A stretch of DNA of 64,000 nucleotides from an uncultured Kordiimonas sp. (GCA_947500295.1 CANMRM010000007.1:1-64000), one strand, 5' to 3'; counted from the stretch's first letter, positions 26,274 to 35,637 are shown. Program-made: numbers and translations. Notes: generated from the sequence alone by a model not told the origin.

Positions 26274-27638
26274 TTAGCGGCTGTTTGCCGGAAGCCAGAG
26301 GGCAATTTCCGGCCAAATCAGTATTGCCAGCAGGCCAAGAAGTTGCAAAAGCACAAAAGGAATGATGCCTCGGTATATGTCCTTCAATTCCACCATGCTT
26401 CCAGCAGCGCCTTTCATATAAAACAAGGCAAACCCGAACGGTGGGGTCAGGAAACTGGTTTGCAGATTTACAGCCATCAGGATTGCGAACCACATTGTGG
26501 TGAGGCCGGGATCAGGCAGGTGGCCACCGAAATCCAGATGGGCGATAATCGGGGCAAATACCGGCAGAATAATTAGCGTGATCTCTATCCAGTCAAAAAA
26601 GAAACCCAGCAAAAACACCGCAATCATCAAAACCAGCAACACGGCCCAGCCACCCGTGCCGGTTGATTGAATAATATGCAGTATCTGATCATGACCACCA
26701 AGAAGGGCAAAAACATATGAGAAAGCCGTAGCACCGACAAAAAGGCCGAAGAGCATGGTCGTCGTCAGTGTGGAACGTTCAACCACCTCGCGCAGCACGG
26801 TATAGCGCAGTTCGCCCCGTACGCGTGCCAGAACCAGTGCCCCGAATGCGCCAACGCCGCTGGCTTCGGTCGGTGTCGCAAAGCCACCAAATATAGACCC
26901 AAGCACCGCAGCGATTAGCAGGAGGGGAGGCAGAAAACTCCTGAAAACCATGCCAACAGTCAGTGGTGGCGCGTCCGGGTCTGCGACAAGAGCGGGCGCC
27001 AGCGACGCGTTGAGGCTGGTGCGGGCGAAAATGTAAATCAGGTAAAACCCCGCAAGCATCAGACTGGGGATAACTGCTGCGAGAAACAACCCACCAGCTG
27101 ACGTCCCGAGCAGGTCCGCCATCACCACAAGCATGATGGACGGCGGCAGCAAGATACCCAAGGTGCCAGAGGCAGCAATTGTCCCTGTTGCCAGTGGTTT
27201 GTTGTAGCCGCGTTCGAGCATAACCGGTAGTGCCATCAGGGTCATCATTACGACGCTGGCGCCAATAATGCCGGTCGTTGCCGCCAGTATCACGCCGAGC
27301 AGAGTAACGGAGAGTGCAAGGCCGCCCGGCACCCGGCGTGTCATGAGTTGCAGCGTATTCAGCAAATCGCGTGCAATGCCACTGCGTTCCATCATGGTGC
27401 CCATGAAAATGAACATTGGAATGGCAACAAGGATTTGCTTGTTGACAACGCCGCCAAAAATCCTGCTGACAACAAGGAAGAAACTGTTGGGGTTTTCGAT
27501 GCCCATCAAGACAGCCAGGCCCCAGAAAGCCAGGCCGACGCCGCCGAGGATGAAGGCAATGGGAAAACCGCTGAACAACAGAGGAACCAGACAGGCAAAC
27601 ATCAGGAAAGGCAGGAAGGTGATGAAAAACTCCATCAT
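26274..27638 (-). CDS. dctM: TRAP transporter large permease (DctM-like)
   Basis: 454 residues with about twelve hydrophobic helices. DctM features include IFMGTMMERSGIARDLL near the N-terminus, LGILLPPSIMLVVMADLLGTSAG, GFATPTEASGVGAFGALVLA and LTPPFGFALFYMKG. It is the channel-forming subunit of a sodium-driven TRAP importer in the inner membrane. It overlaps the small permease gene by 4 bases, giving the order DctP-DctQ-DctM on the minus strand. Confidence 0.93.
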   Translation of the reverse strand: MMEFFITFLPFLMFACLVPLLFSGFPIAFILGGVGLAFWGLAVLMGIENPNSFFLVVSRIFGGVVNKQILVAIPMFIFMGTMMERSGIARDLLNTLQLMTRRVPGGLALSVTLLGVILAATTGIIGASVVMMTLMALPVMLERGYNKPLATGTIAASGTLGILLPPSIMLVVMADLLGTSAGGLFLAAVIPSLMLAGFYLIYIFARTSLNASLAPALVADPDAPPLTVGMVFRSFLPPLLLIAAVLGSIFGGFATPTEASGVGAFGALVLARVRGELRYTVLREVVERSTLTTTMLFGLFVGATAFSYVFALLGGHDQILHIIQSTGTGGWAVLLVLMIAVFLLGFFFDWIEITLIILPVFAPIIAHLDFGGHLPDPGLTTMWFAILMAVNLQTSFLTPPFGFALFYMKGAAGSMVELKDIYRGIIPFVLLQLLGLLAILIWPEIALWLPANSR

Positions 27639-28201
27639 GCGGCCTCTCCTTTGGGCGGTTTGACAGCAAAACCGGTTCTGTCATGCAGTGTGTCCGGCCC
27701 AAAAAGGAAAACAAAAGCCTCGATAAGACGGGCGATTGCAGCCATGCCAAGGGTCAGGAAACCGATGGGGATTGCTGCTTTGATGATCCAGCGATTTGGA
27801 AGGCCTGTCGCGGAGGGGCTTGCCTCATTATATTCAAGGCTATAGCCGACATAGTCGATCCCAAACCAGATGACCGACGAGATATAGGGCAGCAGAAAAA
27901 ACAGGCAGCCCAGTAATTCAACCCAGGCTTTGGTGCGCGCGGAAAAGCGTTCGCTGGCAAGCTCGATGCGCACATGCGCGTCGCGGCTGTAGGCCCAGCC
28001 GAGAGCCAACAGGAAGAGGGCACCGTGCAGGTGCCACTCCAGCTCCTGGAGTTTTGTCGAACCAATAACAAACCAATGCCGAAGTGTTACATCGGTCATG
28101 ATCACCAGGATCAGCAGCACAATCAGCCATGCAGACACCCGGCCAAGTCGTTCGGCTATATGCTTCAGCAGCGCAGAAAGCGACAGCAACCGGTTCATCA
28201 T
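27635..28201 (-). CDS. dctQ: TRAP transporter small permease (DctQ-like)
   Basis: 188 residues with four helices. The conserved DctQ feature ELEWHLHGALFLLALGWAY plus DAHVRIEL is present. Two adjacent ATG codons (28201 and 28198) overlap the upstream DctP stop. The longer frame, opening at 28270 inside dctP, is unlikely. The subunit pairs with DctM. Confidence 0.9.
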   Translation of the reverse strand: MMNRLLSLSALLKHIAERLGRVSAWLIVLLILVIMTDVTLRHWFVIGSTKLQELEWHLHGALFLLALGWAYSRDAHVRIELASERFSARTKAWVELLGCLFFLLPYISSVIWFGIDYVGYSLEYNEASPSATGLPNRWIIKAAIPIGFLTLGMAAIARLIEAFVFLFGPDTLHDRTGFAVKPPKGEAA

Positions 28202-29271
28202 TCGTTTTTCAGGTAACCGCGTTCGGCCCAGCCTTTGTATTTTGCCCGGAATTCCATGAGAGACTGCCATGCGCGAGCAAAATTTTCGTCCTCGGCCTGC
28301 AGCTCAATCGCGACTTCATCCCAAGCTGCTTCAAGTGCTGCGAGAATTTCGGGGGACCAAGTGTGTATCTGCACGCCTTTGGATTCAAGGCGGGCCATGG
28401 CGTCAGCTTGTAGTGCCTCTCCTTCAGAAAGGCCATGCCGCACGTTGGCGGAGCAGGTTGTCTCAATCATATGCTGTTGATTGCTGGACAGGGAATTCCA
28501 AGCATCCAAATTGACCATCAGCTCAAAAAATGTCGATTGTTGATGCCAGCCGGGCAGATAATAGTGTTTGGCAACCTCATAGAAACCCATCCGTTCATCA
28601 ACAGCAGGCATTGCGTACTCGGTGGCGTCAATCGTCCCCAGTTCCAGTGCCTGATATATCTCGCCGCCGGCAATCAGCTGGGGTGCGGCCCCAATTTTTT
28701 CCATAACTTTGCCACCAAGGCCAAAAAAACGAATTTTTAGGCCTCGGAAATCTTCAATCGACTGTATTTCCTTCTTAAACCAACCCGACGCTTCGGGAGG
28801 GGTTACGCCGCAAATGATGCCGTGAATATTGTGACTATGATAGATTTCCTCAAAGAGGGCCTTGCCGCCGCCAAAATCAAACCAGGCGAGATATTCCGGT
28901 GCAGAAGGCCCAAATGGAACCGAAGCAAACAACTGTAGGGCGGGCTCTTTACCTGCCCAGTATCCGGGCGTGGACCACCCGGCTTCAACCGCGCCGTAGC
29001 TGACAGCATCAAATGTTTCGAACGGCGGGGCAAGCACGCCGGGTTCGTGGAACTTCAGCTCGATGTCGCCACTGGAGATAAGCAGTAGTTCGTCGGCCAA
29101 TCGCTTGCCAAGTGTACCAATTTGCAAAAGCGTGGACGGGTAGGTGCTGGTCATGCGCCAGCGAACAGGGTCGCCGGTCCCCGGTGCATTCTCTTCGGTT
29201 GTTGGCGTATCGGGCGCGCTGCAGGCTGCAAGCGCAAGCGACACCGCGACGGAAAGTGATCTGAAAACCAT
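28198..29271 (-). CDS. dctP: TRAP transporter substrate-binding protein (DctP-like), predicted lipoprotein
   Basis: 357 residues. The DctP fold shows in WRMTSTYPSTLLQIGTLGKRLADEL, the family helix IEDFRGLKIRFFGLGGKVMEKIGA and EYAMPAVDERMGFYEVAKHYYLPG. The latter resembles TRAP receptors for 2-oxoacids or mannitol-like substrates; the exact ligand is unknown. The N-terminus is a lipoprotein signal, with lipobox LAAC at about residues 14-17, so the receptor would be membrane-tethered. I use the ATG at 29271 rather than an in-frame TTG three codons upstream. It lies 20 bases after the coiled-coil protein gene. Confidence 0.9.
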   Translation of the reverse strand: MVFRSLSVAVSLALAACSAPDTPTTEENAPGTGDPVRWRMTSTYPSTLLQIGTLGKRLADELLLISSGDIELKFHEPGVLAPPFETFDAVSYGAVEAGWSTPGYWAGKEPALQLFASVPFGPSAPEYLAWFDFGGGKALFEEIYHSHNIHGIICGVTPPEASGWFKKEIQSIEDFRGLKIRFFGLGGKVMEKIGAAPQLIAGGEIYQALELGTIDATEYAMPAVDERMGFYEVAKHYYLPGWHQQSTFFELMVNLDAWNSLSSNQQHMIETTCSANVRHGLSEGEALQADAMARLESKGVQIHTWSPEILAALEAAWDEVAIELQAEDENFARAWQSLMEFRAKYKGWAERGYLKNE

Positions 29272-29291
29272 ATGCCCCAACCTTTAAGGAA

Positions 29292-32096
29292 TTAGCTGAA
29301 TTTTTTCAGCGACTGGCCAAGCAGGATGTAGAGCTTGCCCATATCCGAGGATATAAGGGTGACGGAAAGTGCGCTGCCTTTGTCCCCAATCATAGCGCGC
29401 TCCATAAGCCCTTCGAAGTCTCGGCAATACCGCGCCACAGTTTCGCGGAATTCACTGTCCAGCTTGTACTTGTCGGCAATTGCCTTGCGTGTTGACCTGT
29501 CACCCATCTTAAGCGTTCGCCGCATGAAAACAGATTTGTCCCCTTCAAGATAGTCTTCCCATATATTGTCGGGCAGGTCATGAGAGAGAGCCTTGTTGAT
29601 GTCGATGGAGGCGGATTGCAGGCTTTCCATCAAAAGAGCTGATGTGCGGGCAAACTCGTTCTTGGTCGCCGAAACTATGCGGTTTTCTATCTCCGAGGTT
29701 TTTTCGATAAAGTGATCAGCCTGCTGGGCGATTTTATCAGCTTCGGTACCCAGACGCATGGCAAGCAGGGCGCTTTCTTTCTCCGCCCGTTCGGCACTTT
29801 CCTCATAGTCGGCCAAAACGCGATTGAGCGTTGCCTGCATTTGTTCCTGCAGGAAGGTTATGCGCTCTCCGGCTTTGTCGCTGATGTTGCCGATACTGAC
29901 TGTCAGTTCTTCGCCGGTTTGCTCAACTGAACTTCTCATTTCGGATTGAGCACGCTCCGTCTGATCCATGAGTGCCTGGCTTGCGGCATCAAGGCGTTCG
30001 GCTGCTTCTGTTGAGCTTTCAGCAAATTGTGCGATTTGGGCGTCCATTCGCTCCGTCGACTTGTCAAGGCTCTGGATGACATCACCGGCTTCTTCGATTA
30101 TGCGCTCGCGCTCGCCGGCAAACGCTTCTGCTGCCCGGCCGAGCTTTTGGCTGGTCTCATGGAGCTGTTCATCCAGCACGGACGCGTTTTTGCTGAGGTC
30201 TTCGCTCTGTTGCTTTACAGAACCAGCCGCTTCCGATGCGGTTTCTTCCATGTGTGAAACGGCAGCTGTGAGCGAACTGGTTTTCTCGCTCAGGAAAACC
30301 TCTGTTTCGCCTGCTTTTTCCTGCAGAGTGGCTGTTTGCGCGGTGAAACGCTCTGCCGCTTCGATAACCCTGTCGGCTGCGTCGCCAGAAGCGGCGCTGA
30401 GTGCATCCCGCTGGCGGGTGAGGTCTTCTTCAAGCCGGGAGAGTTTCATCCGGGTATCACCAAGGAGTTCCGCCAGTGCACCGCTCTGTTCACTCATGGT
30501 TCCCTGAACACCCTCAATCTCAGTGCGGGTTTCAGCGGACTGTTCGGCCAATGAACGGGCTCGTTCTTCAATTTTACCTGCGCTGTCTGACAGGGACTGA
30601 CCCGCAGTTTCGCCAGCTTTGGCAAGTTCAGCCATCTGATCCTCAACGCCTGCGCGCAATTGGCGGATATGTTGAAGAGTGCGTTCAGCGGTCGCTTCCG
30701 CTTCCTGCGTCGCTGCAGAGTTCTGTTCAGCAATCGTCGACAGCGTTGAATCAAGCGCTCGCCTGGCGCGTTCCAGACCATCCTCCAGGACAAGATCAAC
30801 CTGTTTGGCGTGTTCGAGCACCTGCTTGCCGGTTTGTTCGGTGGTTTCAAGCGTTTGAGCGCTAACCCGTTCACTGGTTTCCAGCGCAGACGTGCTGTGG
30901 GCTTCAAGGGACTGCCCCGCTTCATCCAGCATGGCTTTTGCCCGGCCCACTGTCTCGATTATCTGATCCGACATGAATTGCGCGCGATCCGAGAAGACCT
31001 TTGACACATCATTGGTGCTTTCAAGAGCTTCAGTTGCTGCGGTCCGCACTTCGCCGACGTGTGTGCGCAGACTTTCTTCGATTTTAGCCGATTCCGCGGC
31101 TGCCAGCTCCGCAAGCTCTTTCAAGACCGTGCCTTGCGTGCTCATATGCTCCGAGAGTTCGGCTGAGCGCCCTTCGAGGCCTTCAACATCATGGCGGAAC
31201 TTTTCCATGCCGCCGAGCACCTTGTCAGTGACAGCCTGCAACCGCAATTCTACATCTACTGCGATGTCCTGAACTTCATTGACCCGGCTGCTGACATGAT
31301 CGCCCGCTTTGTCGAGGCGTGTTTCGAAATCTTCAGTGGCTTTGCCGAAGGCTTCCAGACTGCTGTTAACCCGGTCGCGTGCATGATCGGCTGACGCAGC
31401 CGCTGCAGTGCCGGCGCCTTCGACGCGAGCACTCATGTCGTTGACATTGCTCTCAAGAGCCGTAATCCGGGTTTCGACATCTTTGGTAAGATCCTGGATG
31501 GCCAACCGTTCTCTTTCAAGCAGCTCCTTGATGCTGGCTGTTCGGGCCTCGGTATCCGCAGTTGCAGAGAAGAGGTCGCTAATTTGAGACTGGAACCGGT
31601 TTTCAAGGTTGCCAAGACGGTCCGACGCCAGGTCCGCGACAGCGTCGATATTGGTGATTTCCTTGACCAGCGACTTATTTAGTTCTGCCAGGCGTTTTTC
31701 GGCGAGTTCAACAGGCGCGACAGCTCGATCCAGGTTCTGGGAAATTGCAAGGCGTCGTTCCAGAAGCGGGTCCGTACGCTGGAAGGCCAGTGCAATCAGC
31801 CAAAAAATCGCAACTGGCGTGCTGTAACCTGCGACAAGGCTGGCGAGCGCGATGGGATCAAGAGGGATGCCTCCGGCGGGAATAACGGCAAACAGATAGT
31901 AAGCGGCAAGCCCTGTCCAAATTGTCGAAGCCGCACCGGCCAGCACGACAGGCATAAGGCGCCTTAAGTTGCGAGCCCGCTGATTGGCATGCGCTTCACT
32001 TTTTTCAGCCGTTTCAGGAGATGCTGCTGCATTCTCGTCAGGCTTGGTATCTTTTTGCGAATTCACGTCTGGAAAATCCAGGTCCACTCTTGACAT
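29292..32096 (-). CDS. Large membrane-anchored coiled-coil protein of unknown function
   Basis: 934 residues. A disordered acidic N-terminus leads to two transmembrane helices (about residues 48-70, MPVVLAGAASTIWTGLAAYY, and 80-105, ALASLVAGYSTPVAIFWLIA). Some 700 residues of Ala/Glu/Gln-rich coiled coil follow, without Pro or Cys in the rod. The last ~100 residues form a conserved-looking globular tail (LPDNIWEDYLEGDKSVFMRR...KLYILLGQSLKKF). It resembles methyl-accepting signalling helices or apolipoprotein-like rods by composition, but HAMP, receptor and signalling-hairpin motifs are not evident. A scaffold or polarity role is a guess. The TRAP genes follow after 20 bases. Confidence 0.85.
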   Translation of the reverse strand: MSRVDLDFPDVNSQKDTKPDENAAASPETAEKSEAHANQRARNLRRLMPVVLAGAASTIWTGLAAYYLFAVIPAGGIPLDPIALASLVAGYSTPVAIFWLIALAFQRTDPLLERRLAISQNLDRAVAPVELAEKRLAELNKSLVKEITNIDAVADLASDRLGNLENRFQSQISDLFSATADTEARTASIKELLERERLAIQDLTKDVETRITALESNVNDMSARVEGAGTAAAASADHARDRVNSSLEAFGKATEDFETRLDKAGDHVSSRVNEVQDIAVDVELRLQAVTDKVLGGMEKFRHDVEGLEGRSAELSEHMSTQGTVLKELAELAAAESAKIEESLRTHVGEVRTAATEALESTNDVSKVFSDRAQFMSDQIIETVGRAKAMLDEAGQSLEAHSTSALETSERVSAQTLETTEQTGKQVLEHAKQVDLVLEDGLERARRALDSTLSTIAEQNSAATQEAEATAERTLQHIRQLRAGVEDQMAELAKAGETAGQSLSDSAGKIEERARSLAEQSAETRTEIEGVQGTMSEQSGALAELLGDTRMKLSRLEEDLTRQRDALSAASGDAADRVIEAAERFTAQTATLQEKAGETEVFLSEKTSSLTAAVSHMEETASEAAGSVKQQSEDLSKNASVLDEQLHETSQKLGRAAEAFAGERERIIEEAGDVIQSLDKSTERMDAQIAQFAESSTEAAERLDAASQALMDQTERAQSEMRSSVEQTGEELTVSIGNISDKAGERITFLQEQMQATLNRVLADYEESAERAEKESALLAMRLGTEADKIAQQADHFIEKTSEIENRIVSATKNEFARTSALLMESLQSASIDINKALSHDLPDNIWEDYLEGDKSVFMRRTLKMGDRSTRKAIADKYKLDSEFRETVARYCRDFEGLMERAMIGDKGSALSVTLISSDMGKLYILLGQSLKKFS

Positions 32097-32289
32097 TAGT
32101 GCCGCCCCTTAGCCCCAAAAGTCTTGCCTTAACAGTTTCATTTTCATGACACAGCGTCAACAGTTCCGTCGTCCTTCAGGGTGCTAACTGCCTCTTTTGC
32201 CTATCAGATATGGCAAAATCATGGATTTATTGTATGGTATTTGTGTTTTAGGCCATAAAGCTCAAACAAAATTTAAGTGGGACGGGGCC

Positions 32290-32550
32290 ATGACTGAAAC
32301 ATTGGAACAGCCGCGGACAAAACGGTCTGCGCCGAGTGCAGCACAGCGTCGGTATCTGGAGCGCGGTCTCGCGGAGCCCGGCGGCAAACTGCCATTGTTT
32401 GACAAGCATGGGCAACGTATCAAGGACCAGACCATCCGGTCCTGCATAAAAAACGGGTGGGCGAAACGTTGGTACCGAAATCCGATAAAACCCGACTGGT
32501 TGGTGTGCAAGTTGACAGCATCCGGCCGGGATGTCCTGAAAGTGAAATAG
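32290..32550 (+). CDS. Small conserved alphaproteobacterial protein, possible winged helix
   Basis: 86 residues. The segment SAAQRRYLERGLAEPGGKLPLFD...QTIRSCIKNGWAKRWYRNPIKPDWLVCKLTASGRDVLK looks like a small conserved cytoplasmic protein with a wing-like hairpin before LTASGRDVL, reminiscent of MarR-like wings. ACGGGG precedes the ATG at 32290; the frame opens earlier at 32197. It starts a rightward series of phosphorelay genes, 17 bases before the HPt gene. DNA binding is only a suggestion. Confidence 0.7.
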   Translation: MTETLEQPRTKRSAPSAAQRRYLERGLAEPGGKLPLFDKHGQRIKDQTIRSCIKNGWAKRWYRNPIKPDWLVCKLTASGRDVLKVK

Positions 32551-32567
32551 TCTGAAAGTGTTGGCCT

Positions 32568-32924
32568 GTGGTTGAATCGTCCTGGGATGAAGGTACCGTG
32601 CTGGATGAAAGGCACCTGCGCGAGTTTACCGGCGGTGACTTTGAATTTCAAAAACAGGTGCTCGGTATGTTTCTTGAGCATGCCCCAAAATATCTGGAAA
32701 TTTTGTGCCGCTCTGACAACGATAACTGGCGATCAGATGCCCACAAACTCAAGGGTGCGGCGCGCAGTATTGGCGCCTGGCGTCTGGCACGCGAGGCGGA
32801 GAGGGCGGAACAGATGGGATATCCACCCGAGAATGATCCCCGAAGAGTTCGTATCGGCAAGGAGCTTTTAGTGCGGCTGGAGCAAACCATTCTTGCCATT
32901 CAGGAACTCGATAATGGTCAGTAA
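32568..32924 (+). CDS. HPt (histidine phosphotransfer) domain protein
   Basis: 118 residues forming one HPt four-helix bundle. The phospho-accepting His59 sits in AHKLKGAARSIGA, a good match to the canonical HxxKG motif. It would relay phosphate between a hybrid kinase and a receiver; no histidine kinase is in the window. The start is a GTG and the ribosome site is unclear. It lies in tandem with a receiver-domain gene and a second HPt-like gene. Confidence 0.88.
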   Translation: MVESSWDEGTVLDERHLREFTGGDFEFQKQVLGMFLEHAPKYLEILCRSDNDNWRSDAHKLKGAARSIGAWRLAREAERAEQMGYPPENDPRRVRIGKELLVRLEQTILAIQELDNGQ

Positions 32925-33010
32925 TATATAATAGATTTGACCCGACGGCGGATTGGCCGCTAGACTCTGTCCAAGGGGGTCAAGCCATAGGTTTGACGTA
33001 AGGTTATTAT

Positions 33011-33562
33011 ATGAGTGATTACGATTTTGATCGGGTGAACGTTTTGCTGGCAGAAGATAGCCCGTTTATCCGGTCACTGCTTGTCAATTCACTGAAAGTG
33101 TTAGGGGTTGGCAACGTATTTGCCGTTGAGCACGGTGGAGACGCCATCCACTTTCTTCAGCGGGTCAAAAATGAGCCGATGCGGGTCGGCGTTCAGCAGA
33201 TTGATATCATTATTTCCAATTGGGACATGCATCCCATTGACGGGATGATGTTCTTGCGCTGGGTGCGTCGGCACAAGGACAGTCCCGACCGGTTCGTGCC
33301 TTTTATGCTGATCACCAGCTACACCGAGCCTGAGCGTATCATCCAGGCGAGGGAAATGGGCGTCAGCGACATGCTGGCAAAGCCGTTCACCATCAAGCAT
33401 ATCGGGGAAAAACTGATTTCAATAATCGAACGACCACGGCAGTTCGTTCATACAAAGGACTTTTTCGGCCCGGATCGACGACGCCAGAAACTGGAACATG
33501 CCGGGCCGGAACGACGCATATTGACGGATAAGAGTGAAGGCGTGGAGATTATCCGTGGATAG
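33011..33562 (+). CDS. CheY-like receiver protein lacking the phosphoacceptor Asp
   Basis: 183 residues. Receiver features: acidic pair Glu15-Asp16 (LLAEDSPFIR), LITSYTEPE (Thr/Ser switch region) and MLAKPF (conserved Lys). The strand that normally reads ISDWxMP has Asn70 instead (IIISNWDMHPIDG, codon AAT), so Asp-phosphorylation as usual is not expected. A ~50-residue basic tail (FFGPDRRRQKLEHAGPERR) replaces an output domain. Its last 8 bases overlap the next gene. It may act as a phosphorylation-independent partner or sink for the neighbouring HPt proteins; that is an inference. Confidence 0.88.
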   Translation: MSDYDFDRVNVLLAEDSPFIRSLLVNSLKVLGVGNVFAVEHGGDAIHFLQRVKNEPMRVGVQQIDIIISNWDMHPIDGMMFLRWVRRHKDSPDRFVPFMLITSYTEPERIIQAREMGVSDMLAKPFTIKHIGEKLISIIERPRQFVHTKDFFGPDRRRQKLEHAGPERRILTDKSEGVEIIRG

Positions 33563-34058
33563 CAAAAAAGTCATCGTTCGATTTTATCGTTTCAAGAACC
33601 GCCTGAAGGAAAAAACAGCGGGGTTGGCGCCTGGGAAAACGTCGATTTCCACCGATGCTCTGGAAGCAGCTGAAAAAGCGCTCAATAAAATGTCGGAGGA
33701 TTACCCGGATTGGGTTTCAGGTTTGATCGTGAAACTGCAGGAGCAACATGGCCGCTGTGTTGACACACCCGAGAAACGGCACGAGTTTTTCGAAGAAATC
33801 AACCACATTGCCCATGACATGAAGGGGCAGGGCGGTACGTTCGGTTATCCGCTTATCACCGATTTTGCCGATAGTCTTTATGGATTTACCGTCAAAAAGC
33901 CCGGCGATATCAGCGACAACCAGATCGAGCTCGTGAAATCACATGTTGATTCCATGCGCGCCGTTATTCGCGGTCGTGTCTCGGGAGACGGCGGTGAAAT
34001 TGGCGCCGAGCTTGCGAAAAGCCTGGAAGAAGCGATCAAAAAATACGCGGATAAATAA
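33555..34058 (+). CDS. HPt-like domain protein
   Basis: 167 residues. A basic N-terminus (~30 residues) is followed by a helical domain with INHIAHDMKGQGGTFGYPL, an HPt-type motif in which His87 would be phosphorylated (HDMKG compared with HxLKG). The start is a GTG at 33555, overlapping the receiver gene by 8 bases, with GTGGAG seven bases upstream; the frame opens at 33534. It likely partners the Asn-containing receiver upstream. A terminator follows. Confidence 0.8.
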   Translation: MDSKKVIVRFYRFKNRLKEKTAGLAPGKTSISTDALEAAEKALNKMSEDYPDWVSGLIVKLQEQHGRCVDTPEKRHEFFEEINHIAHDMKGQGGTFGYPLITDFADSLYGFTVKKPGDISDNQIELVKSHVDSMRAVIRGRVSGDGGEIGAELAKSLEEAIKKYADK

Positions 34059-34091
34059 GGGCGGCCCCCTATCGGGAAGCCGCTCTTTTTC
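34059..34091 (+). terminator. Terminator of the phosphorelay genes, overlapping the end of the phosphatase gene
   Basis: GGGCGGCCCC pairs with GGGAAGCCGCTC (AA bulge) around TATC, then five Ts. The hairpin lies within the last codons of the convergent alkaline phosphatase gene. Confidence 0.65.
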
Positions 34092-35637
34092 TCAGATCAA
34101 GGGCGTGGTCAATAATGTGAAAAATCACATTTTGCTCCATTGTTCCGGTTGCAAGATGCGCCCAGGGGCCAATCGCAAACAATGCAACATCTTCCCCGCC
34201 GTGCGTCTCGCTTCTGGTGGGCACCAACGCCTGCTGCATATGATCGATAGACTCTGCTTCTTTCGAAGTCAGGGCCGGGCGTTCACCCTCAACGGCACCG
34301 TGGCCATTGTGGTAGCCCAGCGTCGTATAAGGTTTGCCGTCGCGAGCCAGTTCCGGTGTATTACCTATCAATTCGATGGGCGTAACCAGTCCGAATATCG
34401 GGTTACCTCTCCGAGGGTAGCCCGCGATGGTGAAGACGTGACTATGGTCGGCTGTGACCAGGATAAGGGTTTCAGAAAGGTCAACCATCTCCGCGGCTTT
34501 TGCCACAGCCTCTGACAAAGCAACAGCATCGTGCAATGCCCGCTGCGCATTGCCCATATGGTGACCATGATCAACCCGACCACCTTCAACCATCAGGTAA
34601 AACCCGTTTTCATTTCGGGACAACATGTTGATGGCTGTCTCGGTCATTTCCGTCAGGGATGGCTGAACGGAGGGAGTGGAGGGGCGCTCTTCACGATCCA
34701 GTTCATAATCCATATGGCTGCCATCGAAGAGGCCAAGAAGCCTGTTTGTTGACCCCACATCGACGGAAAGCAAGCCATCACGGTCCGCGACGTAGGCAGC
34801 ATCATTACTGGATGCAATCCACTCGTTTACGAGGTTGCGCCCGTCTTTACGGCGCCCACCGTCAACGTCTTCAGGAAAGAAATTCCCGCGTCCGCCTCCC
34901 AGCGCAACTTCAAGTCCATTACCGCCCAGAGTGCCAAGTATTTGGGACGCTATATCCGAGCAACCTTCGATGCCCTCTGCGGGCATGTCACCATCGCTTT
35001 CCCATTCCCGGATTGGGGAAACAGCATAAACGGCGGCTGGTGTCGCGTGGGTCAGGCGTGCTGTTGATACGACGCCTGTGCTCATGCCGATTTGTTCTGC
35101 ATATCCCGCGATCGGTGTAAGGGTATTGGCCGCGATGTTTTCGCAGCTGCGTTGCATCTGCTCAGGGCCTGTATTGATAACACCGACCCGTGTCTTGATG
35201 CCGGTATTGAGGGCAGATGCCGTTCCTGCGGAATCTGGTACCTGAGCATCTACATTGTATGTCTTTACCAGCGCTGTGTAGGGGAAGCGCTCAAAGCTCA
35301 GAAAATTTTCTTCTCCAGGCTTTCCCTGAAGCTGGCCTTCGAGGATGCGTGCGGCAGTAAGCGTTGATACACCCATGCCATCTCCCACAAACAGAATGAC
35401 ATTTTTTGCGCGCCGCGTGTTGGGCTGGATTGCCAACCTCGTCTGGATTGCTGCCGCGCCGTCCTGCATCCAGGATTGTGTGGTACCAAGCATTTCTTCT
35501 GTCAACGGGACGGCAGTGTGATCCGCGGTACTTGTTTCTTGCTGAGCCACAACACTGTTGCAAGTGAGCGCAAGTGTCAGGGCAACTGATCCTGCCATGG
35601 TCGTGAAGAGCCGATGGCCCTGAAGCTTGTTATTCAT
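34069..35637 (-). CDS. phoA: Alkaline phosphatase (PhoA family)
   Basis: 522 residues with a signal peptide cut near SVVAQ. Active-site features: Asp86 in VGDGMGVSTLTAARI, nucleophile Ser136 in VPDSAGTASALNTGIK, and metal ligands in VEGGRVDHGHHMGN and VTADHSHVF, then a late YHNGHG. A periplasmic zinc/magnesium phosphomonoesterase that frees phosphate from organic esters. The ATG at 35637 has AGGAAA upstream; the frame opens at 35667. A Pho box could not be identified with confidence. The ~310 bases to the next gene hold no other gene. Confidence 0.94.
   Translation of the reverse strand: MNNKLQGHRLFTTMAGSVALTLALTCNSVVAQQETSTADHTAVPLTEEMLGTTQSWMQDGAAAIQTRLAIQPNTRRAKNVILFVGDGMGVSTLTAARILEGQLQGKPGEENFLSFERFPYTALVKTYNVDAQVPDSAGTASALNTGIKTRVGVINTGPEQMQRSCENIAANTLTPIAGYAEQIGMSTGVVSTARLTHATPAAVYAVSPIREWESDGDMPAEGIEGCSDIASQILGTLGGNGLEVALGGGRGNFFPEDVDGGRRKDGRNLVNEWIASSNDAAYVADRDGLLSVDVGSTNRLLGLFDGSHMDYELDREERPSTPSVQPSLTEMTETAINMLSRNENGFYLMVEGGRVDHGHHMGNAQRALHDAVALSEAVAKAAEMVDLSETLILVTADHSHVFTIAGYPRRGNPIFGLVTPIELIGNTPELARDGKPYTTLGYHNGHGAVEGERPALTSKEAESIDHMQQALVPTRSETHGGEDVALFAIGPWAHLATGTMEQNVIFHIIDHALDLRKRAASR

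Noticed and set aside
29968-30507. Ser/Ala/Arg-rich 179-codon frame antisense to the coiled-coil gene
   Set aside because: A shadow of the Ala/Glu-rich coding strand; composition and lack of a ribosome site argue against a gene.
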